Source: CAYQJL01 sp964573295
GTDB lineage: Bacteria > Eisenbacteria > RBG-16-71-46 > CAIMUX01 > WJJG01
Direction of reading: 5' to 3'
DNA: 64,000 bases
Assembly (NCBI GenBank): GCA_964573295.1
Contig: CAZNJE010000002.1
Span: forward strand, 133,283 to 197,282
Shown here: positions 50,568 to 58,499 of the stretch, in pieces
Layout of the letters: each line of letters begins with the position of its first letter
Position numbering within the stretch: the stretch's first letter is position 1
Translations under genes and position numbers: made by a program
The notes under the pieces: model-generated
The model's database searches: none
The model's input: the letters and a program-made list of their open reading frames with translations, nothing else
What the model was told of the DNA's origin: nothing

Positions 50568-50963
50568 GTGACACGAATTCTCGTCGTGGAAGATGATGAA
50601 CAGGTCCGCACCATGCTTTGCATGACCCTTCGCCAGGCAGGCTACGAGACCTTGGAGGCCGACTCGGGGCGTTCGGCCCGAGAGGTGCAGGCTCGCCAGC
50701 CGGCCGACCTGGTAGTGACCGACATCATTATGCCGGAAGAAGACGGCCTCGAGACCATCATGCACTTCCGCAAGAACTACCCTCGAACACGGCTCATCGC
50801 CATCTCCGGCGGAGGGCGGGTCGACGCCCGCGACTTCCTGAAGGACGCTCAGCTCCTGGGAGCAGCCGTGACGTTCCAGAAGCCGGTCGACCGTCGCCAA
50901 CTCCTGGGCGCGGTTCGGGACCTGCTGGGAGAGACCAAGCGGGACGACCAATCCGCCGCCTGA
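50568..50963 (+). CDS. Single-domain response regulator (receiver only)
   Basis: 131 residues from a GTG four bases after the hybrid kinase stop. CheY-like: ILVVEDDEQ acidic pocket, phospho-acceptor Asp 52 (VVTDIIMPEEDG), Ser in AISGGG, and Lys in FQKPVDR. No output domain. It probably receives phosphate from, or passes it to, the hybrid kinase, as a shuttle or by protein contact. The C-terminus is a short basic-acidic tail. Confidence 0.93.
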   Translation: MTRILVVEDDEQVRTMLCMTLRQAGYETLEADSGRSAREVQARQPADLVVTDIIMPEEDGLETIMHFRKNYPRTRLIAISGGGRVDARDFLKDAQLLGAAVTFQKPVDRRQLLGAVRDLLGETKRDDQSAA

Positions 50964-51016
50964 GCTGCGCTCCCCCTGGCGTCGACGAGACCGGACCCAG
51001 CAAGCCGGATGCTACG

Positions 51017-51094
51017 AGCTGGGCTGCGAGCAGACCGGTTGCGAGCAGACCCGCTGCGAGAAGACCCGCTGCGAGCAGACCGGTTGCACGCGCC
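51017..51094. repeat. ~15-bp tandem repeat upstream of the zincin gene
   Basis: About five copies of gcgagcagaccggtt and variants in the gap before the zincin gene. An open frame through it (RADRLRADPLREDPLRAD) lacks a start signal and is not called. Confidence 0.8.
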
Positions 51095-51119
51095 CTGTTG
51101 CGGGCCTACGATAGATGGC

Positions 51120-52262
51120 ATGAGTCCGTCCCGCGTCCAGAAGCACACGCCCAGCCGGCCCAGCGGCCGACGCAGCGGCCGACGCAGTGCCCGACCCAGC
51201 GGCCGACCCCATGACCGACACCGTGGCCGGCTCAGCGGCGGATCGAGCGGTTATCCCTGGGCCACTCTGCCGCGCCCACAGCTACTGGAGTGCCGGCTGT
51301 GCGACTTGGGACTGCGCATCGAGGGAACGGTGCTCGCGCGGCGTATCGAGCGTCTGTATGGAGAACTCGAGCGCAAGGGCCTCCGGTTCCGCCCTTACTT
51401 CTGGCTGTCCGATGACTGGTTCACCCCCGACGGCATGACCGGCATCGCCATTCCGTTCTACTTGGCCCATCCTCGTCTGGTCCGAGTGGAACGTTCCATC
51501 ATGGGCGAAGCCGAAGGCGCTACCGAACGCTGGTGCATGAAACTCCTGCGTCACGAAGCCGGCCATGCGGTCGATCACGCCTTCCAGCTTACCCGCCGCC
51601 GCAAGCGCCAGCAGCTCTTCGGCCGTTCCTCGGTCAGCTACCCTCGCTACTACCGCCCCAATCCCTATAGCCGACAACACGTCCACCACCTGGAGTACTG
51701 GTACGCGCAGAGCCATCCCGACGAAGACTTCGCCGAGACCTTCGCTGTCTGGCTACAACCCCGCTCCGGCTGGCGGCAACGGTATCAGAACTGGCCCAAG
51801 GCGTTCGACAAACTGCGCTATGTCGACGACGTGATGAACGAGATCGCCGGCACGCGGCCCCGAGTGCATACGCGATCTCACATCGACTCGATTCGGACCC
51901 TCCGCAAATCCTTGCGAGAGCATTACCGCCGCAAGCGCGGCGCCTACTCGCTCGAGCATCCAGACGCCTACGACCAGGATCTGCTGCGCCTGTTCGCGAC
52001 GACCCGCGGCCGTGGCGGTCGTGAGCCGGCCGCCACGTTTCTGCGCCGGGTACGAGCGGAGGTCAGCGCCGAGGCGGCCCGCTGGACCGGAGAACACCGC
52101 TACCTGCTCGATCACGTGTACAAGGACATGATGGGACGTTCCCGAGAACTGAGGCTGTACATGCAGGCGTCCGAGAGTCGCACCAAGCGCGACTTCACGA
52201 TCCTGCTCGTGAAGCACACGATTGAGTCACTGTATCGAAATCGCAGGTGGGTGAAAATGTGA
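51120..52262 (+). CDS. Zincin-like metallopeptidase
   Basis: 380 residues from the ATG at 51120. The first ~45 residues are Arg/Ser/Pro-rich (PSGRRSGRRSARPSGRP), made by a 12-bp repeat. LLECRLCDLGL gives a CxxC-like pair. The zinc site is HEAGH at 145-149 (LLRHEAGHAVDHAF), with DEDFAETFAVWL at 201-212 giving the likely third ligand, so a catalytic zinc hydrolase is expected. The C-terminal half is helical and basic. No signal peptide. Its stop overlaps the ATP-grasp start (gtga), so the two are made together. Substrate unknown; I infer that it acts on a product or target of the ATP-grasp ligase. Confidence 0.85.
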   Translation: MSPSRVQKHTPSRPSGRRSGRRSARPSGRPHDRHRGRLSGGSSGYPWATLPRPQLLECRLCDLGLRIEGTVLARRIERLYGELERKGLRFRPYFWLSDDWFTPDGMTGIAIPFYLAHPRLVRVERSIMGEAEGATERWCMKLLRHEAGHAVDHAFQLTRRRKRQQLFGRSSVSYPRYYRPNPYSRQHVHHLEYWYAQSHPDEDFAETFAVWLQPRSGWRQRYQNWPKAFDKLRYVDDVMNEIAGTRPRVHTRSHIDSIRTLRKSLREHYRRKRGAYSLEHPDAYDQDLLRLFATTRGRGGREPAATFLRRVRAEVSAEAARWTGEHRYLLDHVYKDMMGRSRELRLYMQASESRTKRDFTILLVKHTIESLYRNRRWVKM

Positions 52263-53290
52263 AGAAGCTACGCGTGCTGACCTTGCTGGCTTCAGGACTG
52301 GAACCTCCCGACTCCATCGAGGGGATGGCGGATGGCGAGGTCGTCTCCGCCCCTTGGAAGATGGAGTTCGACGTCGTCTCGACCTTGAAGGACCTGGGTC
52401 ACGAGGTGGGGGTCGTCGGAATCCACAGTGATCTGGCGGTCATCCGCCACGCCCTCGAAGAGTTCCGGCCGCACATCGCCTTCAACCTCCTCGAGGAGTT
52501 CGGCGGGCTGGCCATCCTGGATCAGCACGTGGTGATCTATCTGGAATTGAGGAACACCCCCTACACCGGCTGCAATCCGCGCGGGATGATGATCGCACGC
52601 GACAAAGCCCTCTCGAAGAAACTCCTCGCCTACCACCGCATCCCGGTGCCCGAGTTCGCCGTGTTCCGCCGGAACCGAAAGGTGCGATGTCCCCAGCGGC
52701 TGCGGTTTCCGCTCTTCGTCAAGTCGGTGGTCGAGGATGCCTCGCTCGGCATATCCAGAGCCTCCCTGGTCCACGACGAGGAAAGCCTCACCAAGCGCGT
52801 GGCCTTCGTCCACGAATACGTCGGAACCGATGCGATTGCCGAGGAGTTCATCGACGGCCGGGAGCTCTACGTGGGCGTGCTCGGCAACGAGCGGCTCGAC
52901 ACCTTCCCCGTGTGGGAGTTGCTCTTCCAGAAGCGGACCGACGATACGCCGCTGATCGCCACGGCCCACGCCAAGTGGAACCTGAAGTACCAGAGGAAGT
53001 GGGGCGTGACGAGCCGGGCAGCCGCCAACCTCTCGGACGAGATGCAGCGGCGCATCTTCACCCGATGTCGCCGGATCTACCGGATCCTGGGCCTGTCCGG
53101 CTATGCCCGCATCGACTTCCGACTGACCCCGGACGGACGACTCTACTTCCTGGAGGCCAATCCCAACCCGGCCCTGACCTACGGCGAGGACTTCGCCGAG
53201 TCGGCCGAACACCGCGGTCTCGAGTACGAACGGTTGATCCAGCGCATCCTCAATCTGGGCCTGCGCTGGAAGGCGCGTCGGCTGTTCTGA
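52259..53290 (+). CDS. ATP-grasp ligase, D-Ala-D-Ala-ligase-like
   Basis: 343 residues from a GTG at 52259 overlapping the previous stop. N-terminal domain with LLEEFGGLAILDQHVVIYLELRNTPYTGCNPRGMMIARDKALSK as in D-Ala-D-Ala ligases; ATP-grasp Lys in FPLFVKSVVEDASLGIS, EEFIDGRELYVGVLG, and metal ligands in YARIDFRLTPDGRLYFLEANPNPAL. It should join a carboxylate to an amine using ATP. It differs from true Ddl in the substrate region (QKRTDDTPLIATAHAKWNLKYQRKWGV), so a peptide or amino acid ligase of other specificity is likely. Pairs with the zincin upstream. Confidence 0.9.
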   Translation: MKKLRVLTLLASGLEPPDSIEGMADGEVVSAPWKMEFDVVSTLKDLGHEVGVVGIHSDLAVIRHALEEFRPHIAFNLLEEFGGLAILDQHVVIYLELRNTPYTGCNPRGMMIARDKALSKKLLAYHRIPVPEFAVFRRNRKVRCPQRLRFPLFVKSVVEDASLGISRASLVHDEESLTKRVAFVHEYVGTDAIAEEFIDGRELYVGVLGNERLDTFPVWELLFQKRTDDTPLIATAHAKWNLKYQRKWGVTSRAAANLSDEMQRRIFTRCRRIYRILGLSGYARIDFRLTPDGRLYFLEANPNPALTYGEDFAESAEHRGLEYERLIQRILNLGLRWKARRLF

Positions 53291-53424
53291 GGCTTCGGCG
53301 ACTTCAATCGTTCGCCTGCGTCGCTCTCCGGCCGAAAGGCGGACCCCGCCAAAGCGGAATCCGCCCTATTCGACTCGACTCGGCTCAATGGCTTCACCGA
53401 AGACCGGCGGCCTGGGCCGCATCT

Positions 53425-55056
53425 CTACCGTAGTCGCAAGATGCGGGTGCTCGCGGACGCTGCTTCTTGCCAGGTGGCGTAGTAGAGACCCGCCGGCAGC
53501 GCCTCGCCGGCCGCGTCGCGTCCGTGCCAGTCGGCGACCCAGCGATCTCCCTGCCACGCACCGCTGAGCGTTCGCACCAGCCGCCCGTGGCAGTCGACGA
53601 TGCGAAGGATCGGAGCGGCTGCATCGGCCCCTCCGGGCAGCCTGAGCTGAAGCTGGGTGGCCGAACGGAAGGGATTGGGTGAAGCCGTCAGCGACAGCTC
53701 GGGCCCGAATTCAACCGGACCAGCCGGACCCGTCGGCCCCGCGGGATCGACCGCGGCGTACTCGGACGCAATCCCGCAATAGGTATCGGAACCGCTGCCC
53801 CACACATTGGCATGCACCAGCTTCCCGGTACCGGCCACGTACTGGCCGTTCTCCGAAATGGCCACATCGTAGATCGAGCCGGTGGCGTGGCAGCCGTAGA
53901 CGATGTCGCCTTCGGTATTGAGAACCAGGATCTCGGGGGCGTTCATCTGCGTGTCACCCCAGGTCCCTATCGCGATCAAGTCCCGATCCCGGGTGTAATC
54001 GATCGCCACCGGCAAATCCTGCACACCGGCGTTGCTGATCGGCATGTCCACCGACCAGATCAACTCGCCGTTCTCGAGATTCCACATCTGGTAGCGGTTC
54101 TTGTTGTAGGAGGAGCTGTACCAGGCCGCAATCCAGAAACCCTGCTCGCTGACCATCGAAGCGCCCACGTAGTGACCGGCAGCCGCTCGCACCCAGCGGG
54201 AGACATAGGTCTCGGTGCCCGGGTCCCACTGATAGGCCTTGGTCGTATTGAAGCCCGAGACGATCCACTCCCCGTTCTCGGAGATGCCGGTCGGGTTCGT
54301 GGAGGCGCCCACGTTGACCCGGGCACGCTCGACGCCGGCGTCGACATCGAAGACCACGTGGTAGGCGCCGCAGTTCAGATCGGCGAACTGCCCGTTGTCG
54401 GTCACCGACATGCCGCGCAACGATGGCGAGTCCAGCGGGATCTGCTCATCGACCAGCACCGTGCCCGTCGCGGCTTCAACCACCACCAAGCGGACCTGGT
54501 TCTGGTAGAAGCAACCATAGAAGACCCGGGTGGCGTCCATGTTGACATGGAGAGTGTTGCTGTAGCCGGCGGGCTGCGCATAGGGCAGATCCAGAGTCCA
54601 GGCCGGCGAATCCAGCGTTTCATACCAACCGGTGAGTACGATACCCGAGCCTTCGGTGAAGTTGGCCAGTGCATAAACGCCACCGCGCGCGGCCACCTGG
54701 GCCAGCATAGCCGTGTCGGTCCAGTAGGGGGTGCCGTTCCCTTCAGCCTCGAACATCTCGACCGGCGTGGGTGGGGCATTTTCGTGGCCGGCCATCACGT
54801 CCCGGCGTTCGTCGAAGTGACTGATGCCCACCGAGGAGCCGATGATGTCCTCATGCGTGCTGCGCCACAGGTACTCGACACGATCGCCCAGGTCGGGAGC
54901 CATCGCGTCGGCCGCGGCACCGGATTCGGTAAGTGTGATGCGGGTACCCGTCGGCAGAATCTCATGAACGAAGGCCTGCTGTTCGCTGGCGGCAATCGCC
55001 GGAAGAAGCAGGGCGGGCAAGAGCAGAAAGGAGAAGGCGAGTGCAGTGATACGCAT
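53425..55056 (-). CDS. Secreted beta-propeller-like protein with FlgD-like sorting domain
   Basis: 543 residues from the ATG at 55056 (gggaggcatcct upstream). Signal peptide MRITALAFSFLLLPALLLPAIAAS. The middle is a run of WD/PQQ-like strands (NGEWIVSGFNTTKAYQWD, NLENGELIWSVDMP, NGQYVAGTGKLVHANVW), typical of a beta-propeller without clear catalytic motifs. After a Pro/Gly linker (DPAGPTGPAGPVEFG) comes the FlgD-like end: ASPNPFRSATQLQLRL, RIVDCHGRLVRTLSG and PAGLYYATWQ. Export by a sorting system of the FCB type is inferred. An 18-bp palindrome lies just upstream. Confidence 0.85.
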   Translation of the reverse strand: MRITALAFSFLLLPALLLPAIAASEQQAFVHEILPTGTRITLTESGAAADAMAPDLGDRVEYLWRSTHEDIIGSSVGISHFDERRDVMAGHENAPPTPVEMFEAEGNGTPYWTDTAMLAQVAARGGVYALANFTEGSGIVLTGWYETLDSPAWTLDLPYAQPAGYSNTLHVNMDATRVFYGCFYQNQVRLVVVEAATGTVLVDEQIPLDSPSLRGMSVTDNGQFADLNCGAYHVVFDVDAGVERARVNVGASTNPTGISENGEWIVSGFNTTKAYQWDPGTETYVSRWVRAAAGHYVGASMVSEQGFWIAAWYSSSYNKNRYQMWNLENGELIWSVDMPISNAGVQDLPVAIDYTRDRDLIAIGTWGDTQMNAPEILVLNTEGDIVYGCHATGSIYDVAISENGQYVAGTGKLVHANVWGSGSDTYCGIASEYAAVDPAGPTGPAGPVEFGPELSLTASPNPFRSATQLQLRLPGGADAAAPILRIVDCHGRLVRTLSGAWQGDRWVADWHGRDAAGEALPAGLYYATWQEAASASTRILRLR

Positions 55057-55094
55057 AGGATGCCTCCCGGGTTGAGGTGCTTCGATGCTCATTG

Positions 55095-55112
55095 TCATAG
55101 CCGGGCCTATGA
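55095..55112 (-). promoter_or_regulatory. Inverted repeat upstream of the propeller gene
   Basis: TCATAG (55095-55100) and CTATGA (55107-55112) around CCGGGC, 39 bases before the start. No matching promoter hexamers were identified. Confidence 0.3.
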
Positions 55113-55197
55113 TAGCCCCCCTTCCTACGGTTCTTCAACATCTTCCCCCTCCGGGGACGATGCGCTTGGCTTCTCCGCGGACGGAACCGGGCGCGCC

Positions 55198-57894
55198 CTA
55201 GATGGGCATCCAGTAGCTCAGCTTGACCAGAAACCGATTCTCGGGCTCGTTTTGGAAGAGCGCATCCGGAGCCAAGTCGTCTTCGAAGCGGCCGGGCTCG
55301 GCATGGTTGCCCCGCTCATCGTAGGTCGAGCGCGCGTGCGTCCAGACCAGGTAGAGGGTGCTGCCGGGCCGGTATTCCCAGCGATAGACCGCGTTGAAGT
55401 TGACCGAGGCGTAGGAGAAATCATGGTCGTCGATGTCGAAACCTGCCTCTTCGTAGGGCGTCAGATCATACGAGTCCGGTCGGGCCAACTCCCGCGCTCT
55501 CCGGTAGTCGCCCACCGTGACGTACGGCTGCGCGTAGACTTCCAGTGACTGGTCGCGGCTGAAGAGCACACTCGTACGAAGCGTCAGGTTGAAGATGCGC
55601 TGATGCAGGTCGCCGAAGACGTAGCTCACGCCGCCAATGCCGCCGCCTTCGTTCTCGTGGTTGGTCAGATGCTGGGTGTCGTCGATCCGATCATGGAACG
55701 ACAGGCTCACGCGGTGATAAACCGCGCTGGATTGATTCCAACGGCAGCTTGGTCCGATGCGATAGGACCGGTTGCCGGCCTCGTCGTCGTAGTGGCTCAT
55801 CTCCAGACTGGCCACGAAGCGCTTCCGAGCATCGGTGGACATTCCCCACCAGCCACCCCAGGTCCAGGGTTCGTCGATCAGCGGCCCACCCCCCGGAATC
55901 GCGGCTGTTTCGCCGTTGTCGAGGTGGACGTAGTCGCGGGTATGCCAGCGCTGGGAGCCCTCCAGGTTGATGTTGTAGCCGAACCACATGTCCATGTGGT
56001 TGCGGAACTGAACCCAGCCGTTGACATTGGTGCTCGTGAAGGCACGGTGGCCGCGGTCGTAGCTCCAGACCGGTTCCCCGCTGTGGAGGTCATACCCGGT
56101 CCGCGGTTCGTACAGCCAGGACGTGTTGAGATTGTAGTTCAGATTCCCGCGGTTGAAGACCCGGCTCTCCCCATCGGGCGTGTAGGCGTACTGCAACCAG
56201 AGGCCGGAGGAGAGTTCATCGGGCGAGGACAGGTAGCCGATATCGTTCAGATCCAGGTCACCGGTCTCCCAGCGCCCGTAGAGCGATCCCCGGAACCGTC
56301 CGCCGCGCTTGCTGAGATTGAGCGTGCCCCCCGTCCCGTACTTCTTCTTCGACACGACGGTGGGATCCGAGGCCAACGCCTCGGGATCCACCAGAGAACC
56401 GACGACCGATCCACTCGCCGCCCAGGTGCGGTCGCGGAAGAACAGTTCGAAGTCCAGCCCGCTGGTGTAGGCCTCGCGTGAGTTGTAGTCCCCGTAGTCG
56501 TCTCGCCGACCCTGCCGCGACACGGCCGTCTGCATGACATTGATCTTCTGATTGCCCTCGTTGAACTCCTTGCCGAAGCGGCCCACCATGTAGTGTGAGG
56601 TGCGTTCTCCCGACTTGAAGAGGTTGTGGGCCTGCCCGGTGCCGGTCAAATCGGTGGACGCGACCAGGGCGGCCACCGAGACGTCGCCGGAGGTCTTGCC
56701 GCTCAGCTTGGCCGCATAGCGAATCCGGGAATTCTCGTCTCCGGTCCCGACGCGCCGCGAGTAGAACATGGTGAAGCCGCGGTGCTCGAAGAAACGACTC
56801 CCCTCGACGAAGAAGGGGCGCTTCTCTTCGTAGAAGGTCTCGAACGGGGAAAGATTCAACAGGGCCGGATCCGCTTCCACCTGTCCGAAGTCGGGCTGGA
56901 TCGTGGCGTTGAGGGTCATGGCGGCCGTGACACCATACTTCAGGTCGAGACCCACGTTTTGAAACGTGTCGATCTCCTCCTTCCCTTGCGCGGACGGGTC
57001 GGTGGCCCGGTACACGCCGTAGGGCATGATCTCGAGCTGACGCGGTGGGGGAATGCTCTCCATGCCATGCAGACTGCCGAAGCGGCTCACGAAACCTGCC
57101 TGTTCGCGATCCCACACCGCCCAGGCGGTGTCCTCGCCCCGCGAATGCATATACCGGTAGACTTGCAGCCCCCAGGTGGAGGCGTCGGCCCGATAACGGA
57201 TCGAGGAAAACGGCACCCGAAACTCGGCATACCAGCCGTCGTCATCTTGATATGTCTCGGCCTGCCACACCGCATTCCAGTCCGGATCTCGGTCGGCATC
57301 GTTGAAAACGTAGGCATCCTCCTGCACGCCGAGCGGATTCACGCGGAAGTTGTAGCCGGTCGACTTGTCGTTGTACGGGTCGATGTAGATCGACACGATG
57401 TCGGAGTTGCTGAAATTGTCCCTGCGTCCCAGGCATTGGGCAATGTTGTGCGGATTCTTCTCCAAACACGCGACGGCGAAGTAGAGCGCATCGTCGTCGT
57501 AGGCGGCTTTGAAGACGGTTTGCTCGGACGGACGGCTCCCGCGATCGGGATCCCACATGCGGAAGCCGCAGCCTCGCGAGGCACGCTGCCAGACGGCGTC
57601 ATCGAGCTTGCCGTCGACGGCGATGCAATCGTTCTCGGTGAGCGGCAGAGCGTGCAATGCCGGAGAGGCCATGTACGCTGGCGGCTCCGAATCGCGGGCA
57701 GCTTCACCGTGCTCCCCGTCTCCGGGCGCGTGAAATCCCGCAAAGGTCGCCCACGCGGCCGTACCACCCCACAGAAGGACATAGATGATGGCGGCGAGGC
57801 CCACCCTCGCGGCAGCGCTACAGCCTGTTGCCCGGCGGTTATGCCGGTGAGTTCTCGCCCTCATCGTTCCTGCCCTCATGGTTCTTGCCCTCAT
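55198..57894 (-). CDS. DUF5916 family outer-membrane protein with CBM9-like N-domain
   Basis: 898 residues. The N-terminus MRARTMRAGTMRART is a 15-bp repeat before a membrane/signal segment (VGLAAIIYVLLWGGTAAWA). Residues ~85-260 resemble the family 9 carbohydrate-binding fold (IAVDGKLDDAVWQRAS, DALYFAVACLEK, YAEFRVPFSSIRY). From ~300 on, a DUF5916 barrel follows: NLDLKYGVT-like (NVGLDLKYGVTAAMTLNATIQPDFGQVEADPA), FETFYEEKRPFFVEGSRFFEH, YSRRVG, and many aromatic strands ending NRFLVKLSYWMPI. Family members are common in FCB bacteria, location outer membrane, ligand unknown. Confidence 0.9.
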   Translation of the reverse strand: MRARTMRAGTMRARTHRHNRRATGCSAAARVGLAAIIYVLLWGGTAAWATFAGFHAPGDGEHGEAARDSEPPAYMASPALHALPLTENDCIAVDGKLDDAVWQRASRGCGFRMWDPDRGSRPSEQTVFKAAYDDDALYFAVACLEKNPHNIAQCLGRRDNFSNSDIVSIYIDPYNDKSTGYNFRVNPLGVQEDAYVFNDADRDPDWNAVWQAETYQDDDGWYAEFRVPFSSIRYRADASTWGLQVYRYMHSRGEDTAWAVWDREQAGFVSRFGSLHGMESIPPPRQLEIMPYGVYRATDPSAQGKEEIDTFQNVGLDLKYGVTAAMTLNATIQPDFGQVEADPALLNLSPFETFYEEKRPFFVEGSRFFEHRGFTMFYSRRVGTGDENSRIRYAAKLSGKTSGDVSVAALVASTDLTGTGQAHNLFKSGERTSHYMVGRFGKEFNEGNQKINVMQTAVSRQGRRDDYGDYNSREAYTSGLDFELFFRDRTWAASGSVVGSLVDPEALASDPTVVSKKKYGTGGTLNLSKRGGRFRGSLYGRWETGDLDLNDIGYLSSPDELSSGLWLQYAYTPDGESRVFNRGNLNYNLNTSWLYEPRTGYDLHSGEPVWSYDRGHRAFTSTNVNGWVQFRNHMDMWFGYNINLEGSQRWHTRDYVHLDNGETAAIPGGGPLIDEPWTWGGWWGMSTDARKRFVASLEMSHYDDEAGNRSYRIGPSCRWNQSSAVYHRVSLSFHDRIDDTQHLTNHENEGGGIGGVSYVFGDLHQRIFNLTLRTSVLFSRDQSLEVYAQPYVTVGDYRRARELARPDSYDLTPYEEAGFDIDDHDFSYASVNFNAVYRWEYRPGSTLYLVWTHARSTYDERGNHAEPGRFEDDLAPDALFQNEPENRFLVKLSYWMPI

Positions 57895-58100
57895 CGTCTC
57901 AAGCCCTCGCCCCCGGGGGGAATGCTTTCGCGTTCACTCACTGGTTCACTCACTGGACGAATGAGGCGCGCCGGGGGTTTATCTTTTTTGGTCAGCGTCC
58001 TCGTTTGGGCAGAGACCTTCGCCGAAGGTGGGGCCACAACGCGGGCGGCCGGCTGGTCTTGAGGCGTGCGGACTTCACTGCTGGCGCCGTTCGTACCTGG

Positions 58101-58155
58101 CATGCCCGCGCCTACGCATGCCCGCGCCTGCATGCCCGCGCCTGCATGCCCGCGG
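58101..58155. repeat. 14-bp tandem repeat (catgcccgcgcctg)
   Basis: About 3.7 copies with one 16-base variant. Intergenic, unit length not a multiple of three. Confidence 0.85.
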
Positions 58156-58235
58156 AGAGACTGGATTCGCAACGTGTTGACATATAATAAGATAGCCGCC
58201 CTCCCCAGCACAGAGCAGCACCGTCGGGGGACCAC

Positions 58236-58310
58236 AGGTACGAGTCTCGAAGGTGCGGATCTCGCAGGTGCGGATCTCGCAGGTACGGATCTCGCAGGTG
58301 CGGATCTCGT
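58236..58310. repeat. 15-bp tandem repeat x5 (aggtgcggatctcgc)
   Basis: Five units, the first degenerate. In one frame it reads GADLA, a pentapeptide-repeat-like pattern, but no gene surrounds it. Ends at the -35 position of the promoter candidate. Confidence 0.9.
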
Positions 58311-58338
58311 TAGTAGTCCAGCGGGTCTATGCTATACT
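58310..58338 (+). promoter_or_regulatory. Candidate promoter of the subtilase gene
   Basis: TATACT (58333-58338, 5 of 6) with TTAGTA (58310-58315, 3 of 6) 17 bases upstream, about 160 bases before the ATG. Confidence 0.4.
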
Positions 58339-58499
58339 GGCGTTGGCTTCGATCATGAGAGGGCGCCGGCTCGCATTCGAGCACGAACAGCCGATCGTGC
58401 CGCGTTCCCTGTCGAGCAGAAACCCTAATCGAGGAATCCCGACCCAGGAATCCTGACAGAAAATTACTAACCCGCAGATCACCAACCGGAGGGAAACGC

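Larger units (their letters stand above)
57895..58499 (+). other. Intergenic region with two repeat arrays and a promoter candidate
   Basis: 605 bases between divergent surface-protein genes. It holds a 14-bp repeat (58101-58155), TATAAT at 58183-58188 inside gttgacatataataag, a 15-bp repeat (58236-58310) and a promoter-like pair at 58310-58338. Short frames across the repeats have no start signal. Confidence 0.5.

Noticed and set aside
51009..51119. N-terminal extension of the zincin (RADRLRADPLRED)
   Set aside because: It is the 15-bp repeat read through; the ATG at 51120 gives a normal protein and the extension has no ribosome site.
53812..55548. Rightward open frame of 578 codons opposite two surface-protein genes
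   Set aside because: It spans the gap and both antisense genes, which have signal peptides and family domains; long antisense frames are common at this GC content.
56626..58062. Rightward open frame of 478 codons opposite the DUF5916 gene
   Set aside because: No domain or start signal; shadow of a gene with clear family motifs.
58066..58428. Small pentapeptide-repeat gene
   Set aside because: Only five units, no start signal, and the rest of the frame is unlike any protein; treated as a DNA repeat.
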